A DNA stretch of 9,392 nt from Gammaproteobacteria bacterium (GTDB lineage: Bacteria > Pseudomonadota > Gammaproteobacteria > HK1). The position numbers and the translations under genes were made by a program. The stretch is from NCBI GenBank assembly GCA_020444775.1, contig JAGRHX010001131.1, positions 1-9,392 of the forward strand, given 5' to 3'. How positions within the stretch are numbered: position 1 is the first letter of the stretch; each line of letters opens with the position of its first letter. The notes under the pieces were generated by a model. It was not told where the DNA came from. It saw nothing but the letters and a program-made list of their open reading frames with translations, and did no database searches. Below are positions 1-5,421 of this stretch, in pieces.

Positions 1-542
1 CCCCAGCAGAAGCCGGTGGCGCCGAGCTTGCCGTTGGAGGCGACGTGCGCCTTCAGGTAGCGGGCGCTGTTGACCATGTCCTGACGCAATTTGGCTTGAT
101 CGAGGGTCTTCTGCAGGGCCCGACCGTCATCGTCGTTGCCGGGATAGCCACCCAGCGGTGCCAACCCGTCCGGCGCCAGGGCCAGGAATCCGGCCACCGC
201 CGTGCGTCGTGCGACGTCCTCGATGTACGGATTCAAGCCACGGTTCTCGTGGATGACCAGCACCGCCGGGAACGGGCCGTCGCCGCTGGGCTGGACCAGG
301 TAGCCACGCATCTGCCCGGAGCTGCCACCCGGAGACGGGTACTCGACGTAGCGCGGCCGGATACGTTCATCGGTGAACGAGATGGTCTGGGCGCGCGCAT
401 AGCGCGGCAGCAAGGCGTTGGCCATTGCCAGACCACCGGTGATCACCGCCGCCCGGGCCAGGAAGTCGCGCCGCTCGAGTCTGCCGTGGCAGTACTCGTC
501 GTACAGCTCGAACACACGAGAATCGATTTCATGCTGCTGCAT
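1..542 (-). CDS. Dienelactone hydrolase family protein, Tat-exported, 3' part outside window
   Basis: The 180 visible codons encode the N-terminal part of an alpha/beta hydrolase of the dienelactone hydrolase family, closest in my memory to the YghX-like group. The ATG at 542 follows a GGAGG five bases upstream. Residues 22-52 look like a Tat signal: twin arginines R24-R25 in ERRDFLA, a hydrophobic stretch (31-45), and a likely cleavage site ARA|Q after residue 51. The mature part shows HENRGL (98-103), which carries the family's active-site Glu, and the nucleophile elbow GFCWG with Cys179 right at the window edge. The Asp and His of the triad would lie outside the window. The family hydrolyses dienelactones or related esters; the substrate here is unknown and the location is probably periplasmic. 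The gene is divergent from mscL. Confidence 0.9.
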   Translation of the reverse strand, partial: MQQHEIDSRVFELYDEYCHGRLERRDFLARAAVITGGLAMANALLPRYARAQTISFTDERIRPRYVEYPSPGGSSGQMRGYLVQPSGDGPFPAVLVIHENRGLNPYIEDVARRTAVAGFLALAPDGLAPLGGYPGNDDDGRALQKTLDQAKLRQDMVNSARYLKAHVASNGKLGATGFCW

Positions 543-685
543 AGGGTCCTCCAGACGACCTCGACCTGGGTCCGCGCGGAACCGACCATGGGCGCGGCTT
601 CAGGCCAGAACACGAACAAGTCACAAGATGTGAGCCACCGGTTGCGGGCGCCGACCTCGAGCGGGTGCCTCGCATGGGCAAATCG

Positions 686-714
686 ACTATAGGCGTGCCG
701 GTCGGCACCAACAA
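686..714 (-). promoter_or_regulatory. Candidate promoter and operator for the dienelactone hydrolase gene
   Basis: Read on the minus strand, TTGTTG (714-709) and TATAGT (691-686) are separated by exactly 17 bases. The -10 box matches 5 of 6 consensus bases, the -35 box only 3. The spacer contains a perfect palindrome at 695-708, GTGCCG-GT-CGGCAC, which could be a repressor or activator site. A second copy of one arm with flanks, GGTCGGCACC, lies at 724-733, 24 bases from the first copy at 700-709. The start codon is about 140 bases downstream. This is sequence pattern only. Confidence 0.35.
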
Positions 715-787
715 TCGACGCTTGGTCGGCACCCGAATACACAGTGTCTGCGTTTGGCCTGGAGGATCGCGGGAAGGCATCCAGGGG

Positions 788-815
788 AGTCACCCTGGAA
801 CAGTCACCCTGGAAC
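788..815. repeat. Perfect 14-base tandem duplication
   Basis: AGTCACCCTGGAAC occurs twice with no gap (788-801 and 802-815). The CCCTGG in each copy (793-798, 807-812) can pair with CCAGGG at 781-786, so the duplication creates two alternative hairpins. It is probably a replication slippage product. Confidence 0.8.
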
Positions 816-1027
816 GGACAGACGCGCCCCGGTCACCTGGCAACTGTAAAATCTTGCCAATAAAAGCCGTTTCGGGTCGTTCCGAGCCCCACTGTGGTGG
901 TTGCACGCTCGCCTGGCCCCGGACCCTCCCTTACGATTCCGCTCGCACCTCGTGTCGCCCGAACCGGGGCCTTGGGGCCCGCCGACCTTGGGTCGGTGGC
1001 GCTGTCGCGCCTGAACATGACGCTGTT

Positions 1028-1070
1028 CCGCGCGGCGCAAGCGCGTTGATTGCCCCATCACGCCGCGCGG
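1028..1070. repeat. 10-bp inverted repeat upstream of mscL
   Basis: CCGCGCGGCG (1028-1037) is the exact reverse complement of CGCCGCGCGG (1061-1070), with a 23-base loop. A smaller GCGC-AA-GCGC hairpin (1035-1044) overlaps the left arm and would compete with it. It sits about 94 bases before the mscL start, so it could be in the mRNA leader. No U-tract follows. Function unknown. Confidence 0.6.
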
Positions 1071-1163
1071 TACCCGGCTCCGGCGGCGGGCAGCGCACGA
1101 TGCGCGAGTCGTAGAGCTTCGGACGAAGAACAACATCAATCACATGCTAGAGAGGGTGGAACA

Positions 1164-1568
1164 GTGGGACTATTGAGCGAATTCAAAGAGTTCGCGATGC
1201 GCGGCAACGTCGTGGACATGGCCGTGGGCATCATCATCGGCGCCTCCTTCGGCAAGATCGTGTCGTCACTGGTGGACGACGTGATGATGCCGCCGCTCGG
1301 CTTGTTGCTCGGCAACATGGACTTCTCGGGGCTCGCCGTCCAGCTCGCCGAGCAGGGCGCCGACGGCAAACCGGTGCTGTGGAAGTACGGCGCCTTTCTC
1401 CAGACCGCGGTCGACTTCATCATCCTGGCCTTCGCCATCTTCATCATGATCAAATGGATGAACTCGCTGAAGAAGAAGGAGGAGGCCGCGCCGGCGCCGC
1501 CGCCGGAGCCGAGCAGCGAGGAGAAGCTGCTGACCGAGATCCGGGACCTGCTCAAGCAACGTTCCTGA
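1164..1568 (+). CDS. mscL: Large-conductance mechanosensitive channel MscL
   Basis: This encodes a 134-residue inner-membrane protein that forms a homopentameric pore opened by membrane tension, releasing solutes during hypo-osmotic shock. The start is the GTG at 1164, preceded by a purine-rich GAGGGTGGA; the frame stays open further upstream, but this start gives the family's normal N-terminus. The amphipathic N-terminal helix (FKEFAMRGN) leads into TM1 with [20 protein letters not shown], close to the E. coli protein. The MPPLG turn, a short periplasmic loop, TM2 (about 70-95, rich in Phe and Ile), a KKKEE cluster, a Pro/Ala linker and the C-terminal bundle helix [13 protein letters not shown] follow. 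E. coli MscL is 136 residues, so the length is normal and nothing is missing. It is a single-gene unit, with a hairpin 22 bases after the stop. Confidence 0.98.
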   Translation: MGLLSEFKEFAMRGNVVDMAVGIIIGASFGKIVSSLVDDVMMPPLGLLLGNMDFSGLAVQLAEQGADGKPVLWKYGAFLQTAVDFIILAFAIFIMIKWMNSLKKKEEAAPAPPPEPSSEEKLLTEIRDLLKQRS

Positions 1569-1590
1569 GCCGGACGGTCCACAAGACCCA

Positions 1591-1623
1591 CGCCAGCGGC
1601 ATGCGGCGAACCGGCCGCTGGCG
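1591..1623 (+). terminator. Terminator-like hairpin after mscL
   Basis: CGCCAGCGGC (1591-1600) pairs perfectly with GCCGCTGGCG (1614-1623) around a 13-base loop, 22 bases after the mscL stop. The stem is strong and GC-rich, but no T-run follows, so it would be an atypical intrinsic terminator or a 3'-end-protecting stem. Confidence 0.5.
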
Positions 1624-1764
1624 CAGGGTCGGACACGTGCCGGCACCAGGCTGAATCGCCCGGTCACGTGCTCTGCTTCACGGATTTGCGCATTGGTCCT
1701 GGCTGCACCTTCGCACATGTGCGCCCTGGAATCAGTCGTCTGGCGCGCTTTGCTCGAGCGAAGC

Positions 1765-1793
1765 GTGACACACGCCACCATCCGCGACATAAA
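1765..1793 (+). promoter_or_regulatory. Candidate sigma-70 promoter for the PilZ-domain gene
   Basis: GTGACA (1765-1770, 5 of 6 to the -35 consensus) and CATAAA (1788-1793, 4 of 6 to the -10 consensus) are separated by 17 bases. Transcription would begin near 1800, giving a leader of roughly 25 to 60 bases depending on the start codon used. Confidence 0.45.
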
Positions 1794-1825
1794 GAAAGAC
1801 GCGCCGAATCCGTCAGATCAGGTAG

Positions 1826-2857
1826 ATGATACCCGGTCAGACGAAGGGCGCAGACGTGATGGTTGGAACAGACGAAGCCTTGGTGCGCACGGTTGGCGCG
1901 GAGCCCGGCAGCGACACGACGATCGACATCCATGATCGACTGAATGCCGGCTTCGGCACCGACATCGACGGCGAGCCGGTCGACACCAGTGACGTGGAAC
2001 GGCGTAAGTTCCATCGTTACACCGTTCATATCCCAGGCTTTGCGGTGTGCGGGGATCAACACCCCACCCGTTGCGTGGTCTGGGACTTCTCCGCGCAGGG
2101 TCTACGCGTGACCCGGGTCCTCAAGTCCGCGCTGGACGAGCAGGTCGAGGTCCCGGGCTGCCGGGTCGACCAGGAGATGCGGCTCGTGCTGCGGGTTCCC
2201 GGCACCGTCGAGCCTCTGTCGCTGACCGGCTATGTGCGGCGCTGCAGGCAGGCCGACGGGCTGGAATATCTGGGGCTACGCACGCCAACCCTGAGCGAGA
2301 CGGCGTTTCGCACGTTGTTGCAGCACGCCGACCAGGTGCAGAGCAACCTCTGCAGTGCCCGCTCCCGATTCGGCTACCTGCAAGGCTGGCCGATGCTCGC
2401 CGAGTACGTCGACGGCCTGTTCACGGAGGGCTTCAGACGCGCCTACGAGCGGCTGCTGCTGCTCACCGACTGGAAGGACGAGTGGGACGATCGGGCCCAG
2501 ACCTTCTACGCCATGGTCGAGCTGCGCCCGCTCGAGGAGCGCCTGCTACGCCTGTTGGTGCGTGAGCTGCTCGATTCCATGGGCGTACCCGAGCCACTGC
2601 GGCGCAAGGCGCTGTCGAACGTCTCGGCGAAGGGACTGTGGGACGGCAGCGCCGCCGGTCTCATCGAAGTGGTGGGGCAGTTCCTGGGCGCGGGCGACGA
2701 TCCCGACCTGTCGCTGTTGGAACCCGAATCCTTCGCAGCCATTTTCGAGCATGCCTGCGCGCGAGCCGACGTGCCAGCCGTCGCCGAGCCGGTGATCAAG
2801 GAAGCAATGCTGGAAACTGCGCAGCTCTACTGGGCGATGCTCGACCAGCCGCATTGA
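1826..2857 (+). CDS. PilZ-domain protein with an unassigned helical C-terminal domain
   Basis: The longest form is 343 residues. Residues about 58-165 are a PilZ domain with both cyclic-di-GMP binding signatures intact: RRKFHR, giving R60-x3-R64, and WDFSAQG, giving D87-x-S89-x2-G92. The family binds c-di-GMP and passes the signal to motility, adhesion or secretion partners. No signal peptide or membrane segment is visible, so it is probably cytoplasmic. Residues about 165-343 are rich in Leu, Ala, Glu and Arg and appear mostly helical; I do not recognise this part, and it may be the effector or partner-binding half. The start is uncertain. ATG 1826 has only AGG three bases upstream, while GTG 1856 or ATG 1859 follow a GAAGGG. 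The acidic first ~55 residues look like a disordered tail. The gene has its own candidate promoter, and the deacetylase gene follows 105 bases later with no clear terminator between. Confidence 0.88.
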   Translation: MIPGQTKGADVMVGTDEALVRTVGAEPGSDTTIDIHDRLNAGFGTDIDGEPVDTSDVERRKFHRYTVHIPGFAVCGDQHPTRCVVWDFSAQGLRVTRVLKSALDEQVEVPGCRVDQEMRLVLRVPGTVEPLSLTGYVRRCRQADGLEYLGLRTPTLSETAFRTLLQHADQVQSNLCSARSRFGYLQGWPMLAEYVDGLFTEGFRRAYERLLLLTDWKDEWDDRAQTFYAMVELRPLEERLLRLLVRELLDSMGVPEPLRRKALSNVSAKGLWDGSAAGLIEVVGQFLGAGDDPDLSLLEPESFAAIFEHACARADVPAVAEPVIKEAMLETAQLYWAMLDQPH

Positions 2858-2924
2858 ACCTCGAGCAGAAACGCATCTCCCCATCCGCCACTGGACTTCC
2901 GACCACCAGCGGCGTAATGCTTGG

Positions 2925-2936
2925 CCGATTCATCGG
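2925..2936. promoter_or_regulatory. Small palindrome before the deacetylase gene
   Basis: CCGAT-TC-ATCGG is a perfect 12-base dyad 26 bases before the chosen start codon. It could be an operator or a chance palindrome. No promoter boxes are clear around it. Confidence 0.2.
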
Positions 2937-2962
2937 ACCGACGCACCAGGGGGGCGGAACAG

Positions 2963-3871
2963 ATGCTCGAGACACATGGGCGCTACGACTATTCCAATAT
3001 CACGCGCAGACCGGACTATAGCTGGCCTGGGGACAAGCGACTCGCGGTCTACGTGGCGCTCAACATAGAGCAGTTCCGTTACGGTATCGGCAAGGGCGCG
3101 GCCATCGCACCTCCTGATCAGGCCACCAGTCACAGCATCTATTCCTGGCGCGACTACGGCAACCGCGTCGGTATCTGGCGTCTGCTCGAGCTGCTGGACG
3201 AGTACGGCATACCGGCCGAGGCGCAGATGAACACCGCCATCTACGACCACTGTCCGGACATTCCCCAAGCCCTGCGCGCGCGCGGCGACGAGATACTCGG
3301 GCACGGCTGGAGCAACTCCGATGAGCAGGGACACCTCTCCGAAGCCGACGAGACCCGGCACATCCAGCACGTGACCGAGCGCATCACCCGGGAAGAGGGC
3401 CAGGCACCCCTGGGCTGGATGAGCCCCTGGCTGTCGAACTCCTCGCGCACCCCGGATCTGCTGCAGGAGGCGGGCTATCGCTACTTCATGGACTGGACCA
3501 GCGACGACCAGCCGATCTGGTTCAAGACCCGCAAGGGTCGGATCCTGTCGATGCCCTACCCCATCGAGACCAACGACACGCGTGGCATCGTCTGGTACCG
3601 CTACAGCGGGGACGAGTTCGCGCAGATGTTCCTGGACGGTCTGGAGGAGATGCGTGCGCAGTCGGCCCGCCAGCCGCTGGTCTGCCCACTGTCGTTGCAT
3701 CCGTTCGTGATCGGCCGTCCCTACCGACTGCACCGTCTGCGCCGCGTGTTCGAGCGCCTACGTGAGCTGCGCGAGGAGATCTGGCTGACTCGTCCCGGGG
3801 ACATCTGCAAGCACGTTGAGAGTCTGCCCGAGGGCGTGGTGCCGGGTAGTCGAGGCTTCGCGCCGGCCTGA
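2963..3871 (+). CDS. Polysaccharide deacetylase family protein (PuuE/allantoinase-like)
   Basis: This 302-residue protein belongs to the NodB-fold deacetylases, in the atypical branch that includes PuuE-type allantoinases. These hydrolyse C-N bonds of amides or N-acetyl groups. I chose ATG 2963 because AGGGGGG lies about eight bases upstream and the N-terminus GRYDYSNITRRP matches how this branch usually begins; the frame is open to a TTG at 2921. Seen in order: NIE (34-36), the DYGNRVGIWR signature (64-73), EILGHGWSNSDEQ (110-122) with His114, SPWLSNSSRTPDLL (154-167), MDWTSDDQP (176-184) and SLHPFVIGRPYR (244-255) with His246. These are the family's usual blocks, with NIE in place of the classical TFDDG. 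No signal peptide is seen, so it is probably a cytoplasmic small-molecule amidohydrolase and not a cell-wall enzyme. The substrate cannot be assigned; no purine genes are nearby. It may be cotranscribed with the PilZ gene. Confidence 0.88.
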   Translation: MLETHGRYDYSNITRRPDYSWPGDKRLAVYVALNIEQFRYGIGKGAAIAPPDQATSHSIYSWRDYGNRVGIWRLLELLDEYGIPAEAQMNTAIYDHCPDIPQALRARGDEILGHGWSNSDEQGHLSEADETRHIQHVTERITREEGQAPLGWMSPWLSNSSRTPDLLQEAGYRYFMDWTSDDQPIWFKTRKGRILSMPYPIETNDTRGIVWYRYSGDEFAQMFLDGLEEMRAQSARQPLVCPLSLHPFVIGRPYRLHRLRRVFERLRELREEIWLTRPGDICKHVESLPEGVVPGSRGFAPA

Positions 3872-3997
3872 GGACTGCCGGTGCAGATGGGCTCGGTGCT
3901 TCGCTTCGAGCAGGTGTTCCTGACGCATGCACTGACTGGCCCGAGGCGCGCCGACGGTGGCCACGGATGCGCTGGAGCGATTCGTTGAAGTTGAAGA

Positions 3998-4013
3998 AGT
4001 CGCATTTGCGACT
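3998..4013. repeat. Small perfect hairpin between convergent genes
   Basis: AGTCGC-ATTT-GCGACT forms a six-pair stem with a four-base loop. Flanking GAAG (3993-3996) and CTTC (4017-4020) can extend it after an interior loop. With the larger hairpin at 4029-4059 it makes a tandem pair between the convergent deacetylase and collagen-like genes, possibly part of a shared termination region. Confidence 0.5.
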
Positions 4014-4028
4014 CCGCTTCGTCGCCTA

Positions 4029-4059
4029 GAGCGGGGGGATGGTCGATGCCCCCCCGCTC
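4029..4059. terminator. Bidirectional terminator-like hairpin between convergent genes
   Basis: GAGCGGGGGG (4029-4038) pairs perfectly with CCCCCCGCTC (4050-4059) around an 11-base loop. It sits 158 bases after the deacetylase stop and 24 bases after the stop of the collagen-like gene on the other strand, so it mainly suits the latter. No T-run follows on either strand. Confidence 0.5.
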
Positions 4060-4082
4060 GGGTTGGACCTCAGGCAGTCAAG

Positions 4083-4721
4083 TCATGGATAAACACATCT
4101 GGCGTAAACGCCTATGATGATGTTCACGAATTCGAAGACGGTATTCGATGCGGCTCGTTTCGTCCCGATCGTGGCCGACCATCCATCGTTCAGGAATGTG
4201 GGGCCGCTGTGCAGCGCCTGGGGTATTACTTCGCTTCCGCTTTGGTTGACTTCGTCCCAGCTGAATCCCCCGCCTGTTACGACCGCGCCCTCAGGACACC
4301 ATGCGGTGAGTCTGCATGCGCCATCGTCGTCGGGGGCTTTGTTGGCGCCGTATACCGTGCAGTAGTCGGTTTCGCTCACCGTGACGAATTCAAGCGGCGG
4401 GGCGGGTGCACCGTCGGCACCCGGAGGCCCGGCTGGACCTGGGGGGCCGGCGGGACCTGGTGCCCCATCCTGGCCATCCGCTCCGGCAACGCCATCGGCG
4501 CCGTCAGCACCTGGGGGACCTGCAGGCCCGGTCTCGTTCCACGTAATCTGTTGCTGGTTGCTCCGGCACGGTCGGGCGGGCGAGGTCCCCACGGCAATTC
4601 GCGTGAGAATCCCTGCACGCATCAAACATCCCGTATAACTCGTCCCCTCCGCTGATGCTGGCCCGCCAGCCATGGAAACTGCGGATACGCACAAGGCAGC
4701 GGCGATAATACGAATTCGCAT
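4083..4721 (-). CDS. Secreted collagen-like (Gly-X-Y repeat) protein
   Basis: The product is a 212-residue exported protein. The ATG at 4721 has a perfect AGGAGG five bases upstream. Residues 1-24 are a Sec signal peptide (MRIR, a hydrophobic core, cleavage after PASA). Then comes a short domain with TGCL and VGTSPARPC ending in ITWNETG, a module I recognise as commonly leading into bacterial collagen repeats. Residues 65-106 are 14 uninterrupted Gly-X-Y triplets rich in GPP, GPA and GAD. The C-terminal part (about 107-212) has CPEGAVVTGGGF, a motif typical of the domain following such repeats, and paired cysteines. Such proteins form collagen-like triple helices on the cell surface or outside the cell; the role here is unknown. 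No anchor is seen. An out-of-frame ORF with its own Shine-Dalgarno starts 40 bases upstream. Confidence 0.87.
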   Translation of the reverse strand: MRIRIIAAALCVSAVSMAGGPASAEGTSYTGCLMRAGILTRIAVGTSPARPCRSNQQQITWNETGPAGPPGADGADGVAGADGQDGAPGPAGPPGPAGPPGADGAPAPPLEFVTVSETDYCTVYGANKAPDDDGACRLTAWCPEGAVVTGGGFSWDEVNQSGSEVIPQALHSGPTFLNDGWSATIGTKRAASNTVFEFVNIIIGVYARCVYP

Positions 4722-4761
4722 GATGTCCTCCTGGGCTGAAGCCCCTTTCGAGTGGGTGCAT
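4504..4761 (-). CDS. Possible overlapping out-of-frame ORF with strong ribosome binding site
   Basis: An ATG at 4761 is preceded by AGGAGG with three bases between, and opens an 85-residue frame that overlaps the start of the collagen-like gene in another phase. The product (MHPLERGFSPGGHHANSYYRR...) has no recognisable features and is basic and Cys-containing, as expected for a shadow of the real gene. It could instead act by translating across the collagen gene's start and modulating its initiation. I think it is more likely to be chance. Confidence 0.15.
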   Translation of the reverse strand: MHPLERGFSPGGHHANSYYRRCLVRIRSFHGWRASISGGDELYGMFDACRDSHANCRGDLARPTVPEQPATDYVERDRACRSPRC

Positions 4762-4823
4762 GGTCCTCCTACGAGGAACAAGCGCCTGGATGAACACTGC
4801 CAGATATGGCTGGTGGCCGCGAG

Positions 4824-4949
4824 TCAATCCGGAACGAATTCTTCGCCCCTGGGGCAAGCAGACCCACCGCCGCAGGGCTGCTGACCCTGGCAATACGGTT
4901 GATCGTTGCACATCAGCTCGGCTCGGTACCGGTGACCTGAGCAAGACAT
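4824..4949 (-). CDS. Possible 41-residue Cys-rich small protein
   Basis: The frame from ATG 4949 to TGA 4824 encodes MSCSGHRYRAELMCNDQPYC followed by QGQQPCGGGSACPRGEEFVPD. It has five cysteines, four of them spaced regularly near the C-terminus, like a small disulfide- or metal-binding module. There is no Shine-Dalgarno sequence upstream and no signal peptide, so it could equally be the tail of a decayed longer gene. It lies on the same strand as the collagen-like gene, 102 bases upstream of it. I do not recognise a family. Confidence 0.2.
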   Translation of the reverse strand: MSCSGHRYRAELMCNDQPYCQGQQPCGGGSACPRGEEFVPD

Positions 4950-4964
4950 GGTGCGCGCCAGGGA

Positions 4965-5007
4965 CCCGCGCCGGTGATGACCATTGCACGCACGGCGCTG
5001 TCATCAC
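4965..5007. repeat. 43-base block duplicating part of the enoyl-CoA hydratase gene
   Basis: This block matches 6977-7019 at 41 of 43 positions in the same orientation; similarity stops at both ends. Read on the minus strand it encodes DDSAVRAMVITGAG, the counterpart of DDSAVRAIVITGAG in the hydratase. It therefore looks like a fragment of that gene or of a close relative, and it directly abuts the oxidoreductase remnant. Confidence 0.85.
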
Positions 5008-5010
5008 CCA

Positions 5011-5324
5011 GTCGACGGTGTCATCGTCGCGACACCACATCCTTCGCACTCCGAGCTGCACTTGCCGCGGCGGCGACAGGCAAGCACATGCTCGTCGACA
5101 AACCGATGTCAGTGACGACGTCCGAGCCCGATGCCATGATAGTGGCATGTCCTCAGGTGGGCGTCGTTCTCAGTGTGCTCTTCAATCGGCGATTCAGTCC
5201 GGAAATACGCAAGGCGCGCGAAACTCTTCAATCGGGCGCGCTGGGCGAAGTGCTGCGCGCGTCGCTTGTCAGCACCATGATGCGGTCGCAGCATTACGCG
5301 GCCGCGAGCTCGAGCCACCTGTAG
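5011..5324 (+). pseudogene. Remnant of a Gfo/Idh/MocA family NAD(P)-dependent oxidoreductase
   Basis: From 5011 one frame reads VDGVIVATPHPSHSEL, the conserved end of the family's Rossmann fold. After about 5058 the match moves to another frame, ALAAAATGKHMLVDKPMS (catalytic-lysine EKP-type motif, here DKP), then VGVVLSVLFNRRFSPEIRKA and SGALGEVLRAS. One base missing from an original CTGGCA near 5058 explains the shift. The N-terminal NAD-binding GxGxxG region is absent, replaced by the 43-base hydratase-like block. The family protein should run for over 200 more residues, but this frame stops at 5324. In another frame 5325-5383 reads PVDRAEHDAVIHDV, which could be a scrap of the C-terminal part, implying a large internal deletion. 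No intact product is possible. Confidence 0.8.
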
Positions 5325-5421
5325 ACCGCGCCGAGCACGACGCCGTCATCCACGATGTGCGCGCTCGGCGCAGCCTGCCCTGAATCGATCGACTTCCCAC
5401 GCACGAGGAGGAGAAGACACC

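Larger units (their letters stand above)
543..1163. other. Divergent intergenic region between the hydrolase gene and mscL
   Basis: I see no convincing gene here; the open frames lack a good ribosome binding site and recognisable protein features. It holds the candidate promoter at 686-714, a 14-base perfect tandem duplication at 788-815, an AT-rich island near 845-866 in otherwise GC-rich DNA, small hairpins at 967-980 and 982-996 (CCGACC-TTG-GGTCGG), and a 10-base-pair inverted repeat at 1028-1070. The mscL promoter must lie here but no clear -35/-10 pair stands out. Confidence 0.6.

Noticed and set aside
45..692. 215-codon plus-strand frame at the left end
   Set aside because: It is antisense to the dienelactone hydrolase gene, whose frame has a Tat signal, catalytic motifs and a strong ribosome binding site.
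845..866. AT-rich TGTAAAAT...AATAAAAG as the mscL promoter
   Set aside because: No acceptable -35 box lies at the right distance from either possible -10.
1136..1790. Minus-strand frames of 166 and 174 codons over mscL
   Set aside because: They are antisense to the unmistakable mscL gene and are Ser/Arg-rich shadow translations.
2930..3733. 267-codon minus-strand frame
   Set aside because: It lies opposite the deacetylase gene and shows no protein-like motifs; long antisense frames are expected in GC-rich genes.
4800..4830. TTGACT and TATCTG on the minus strand as the promoter of the collagen-like gene
   Set aside because: The spacing is only 15 bases and the -10 match is poor.
4760..5383. 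207-codon plus-strand frame
   Set aside because: The translation is shadow-like and crosses the collagen upstream region, the 43-base block and the oxidoreductase remnant; only its last few residues might be a real scrap.
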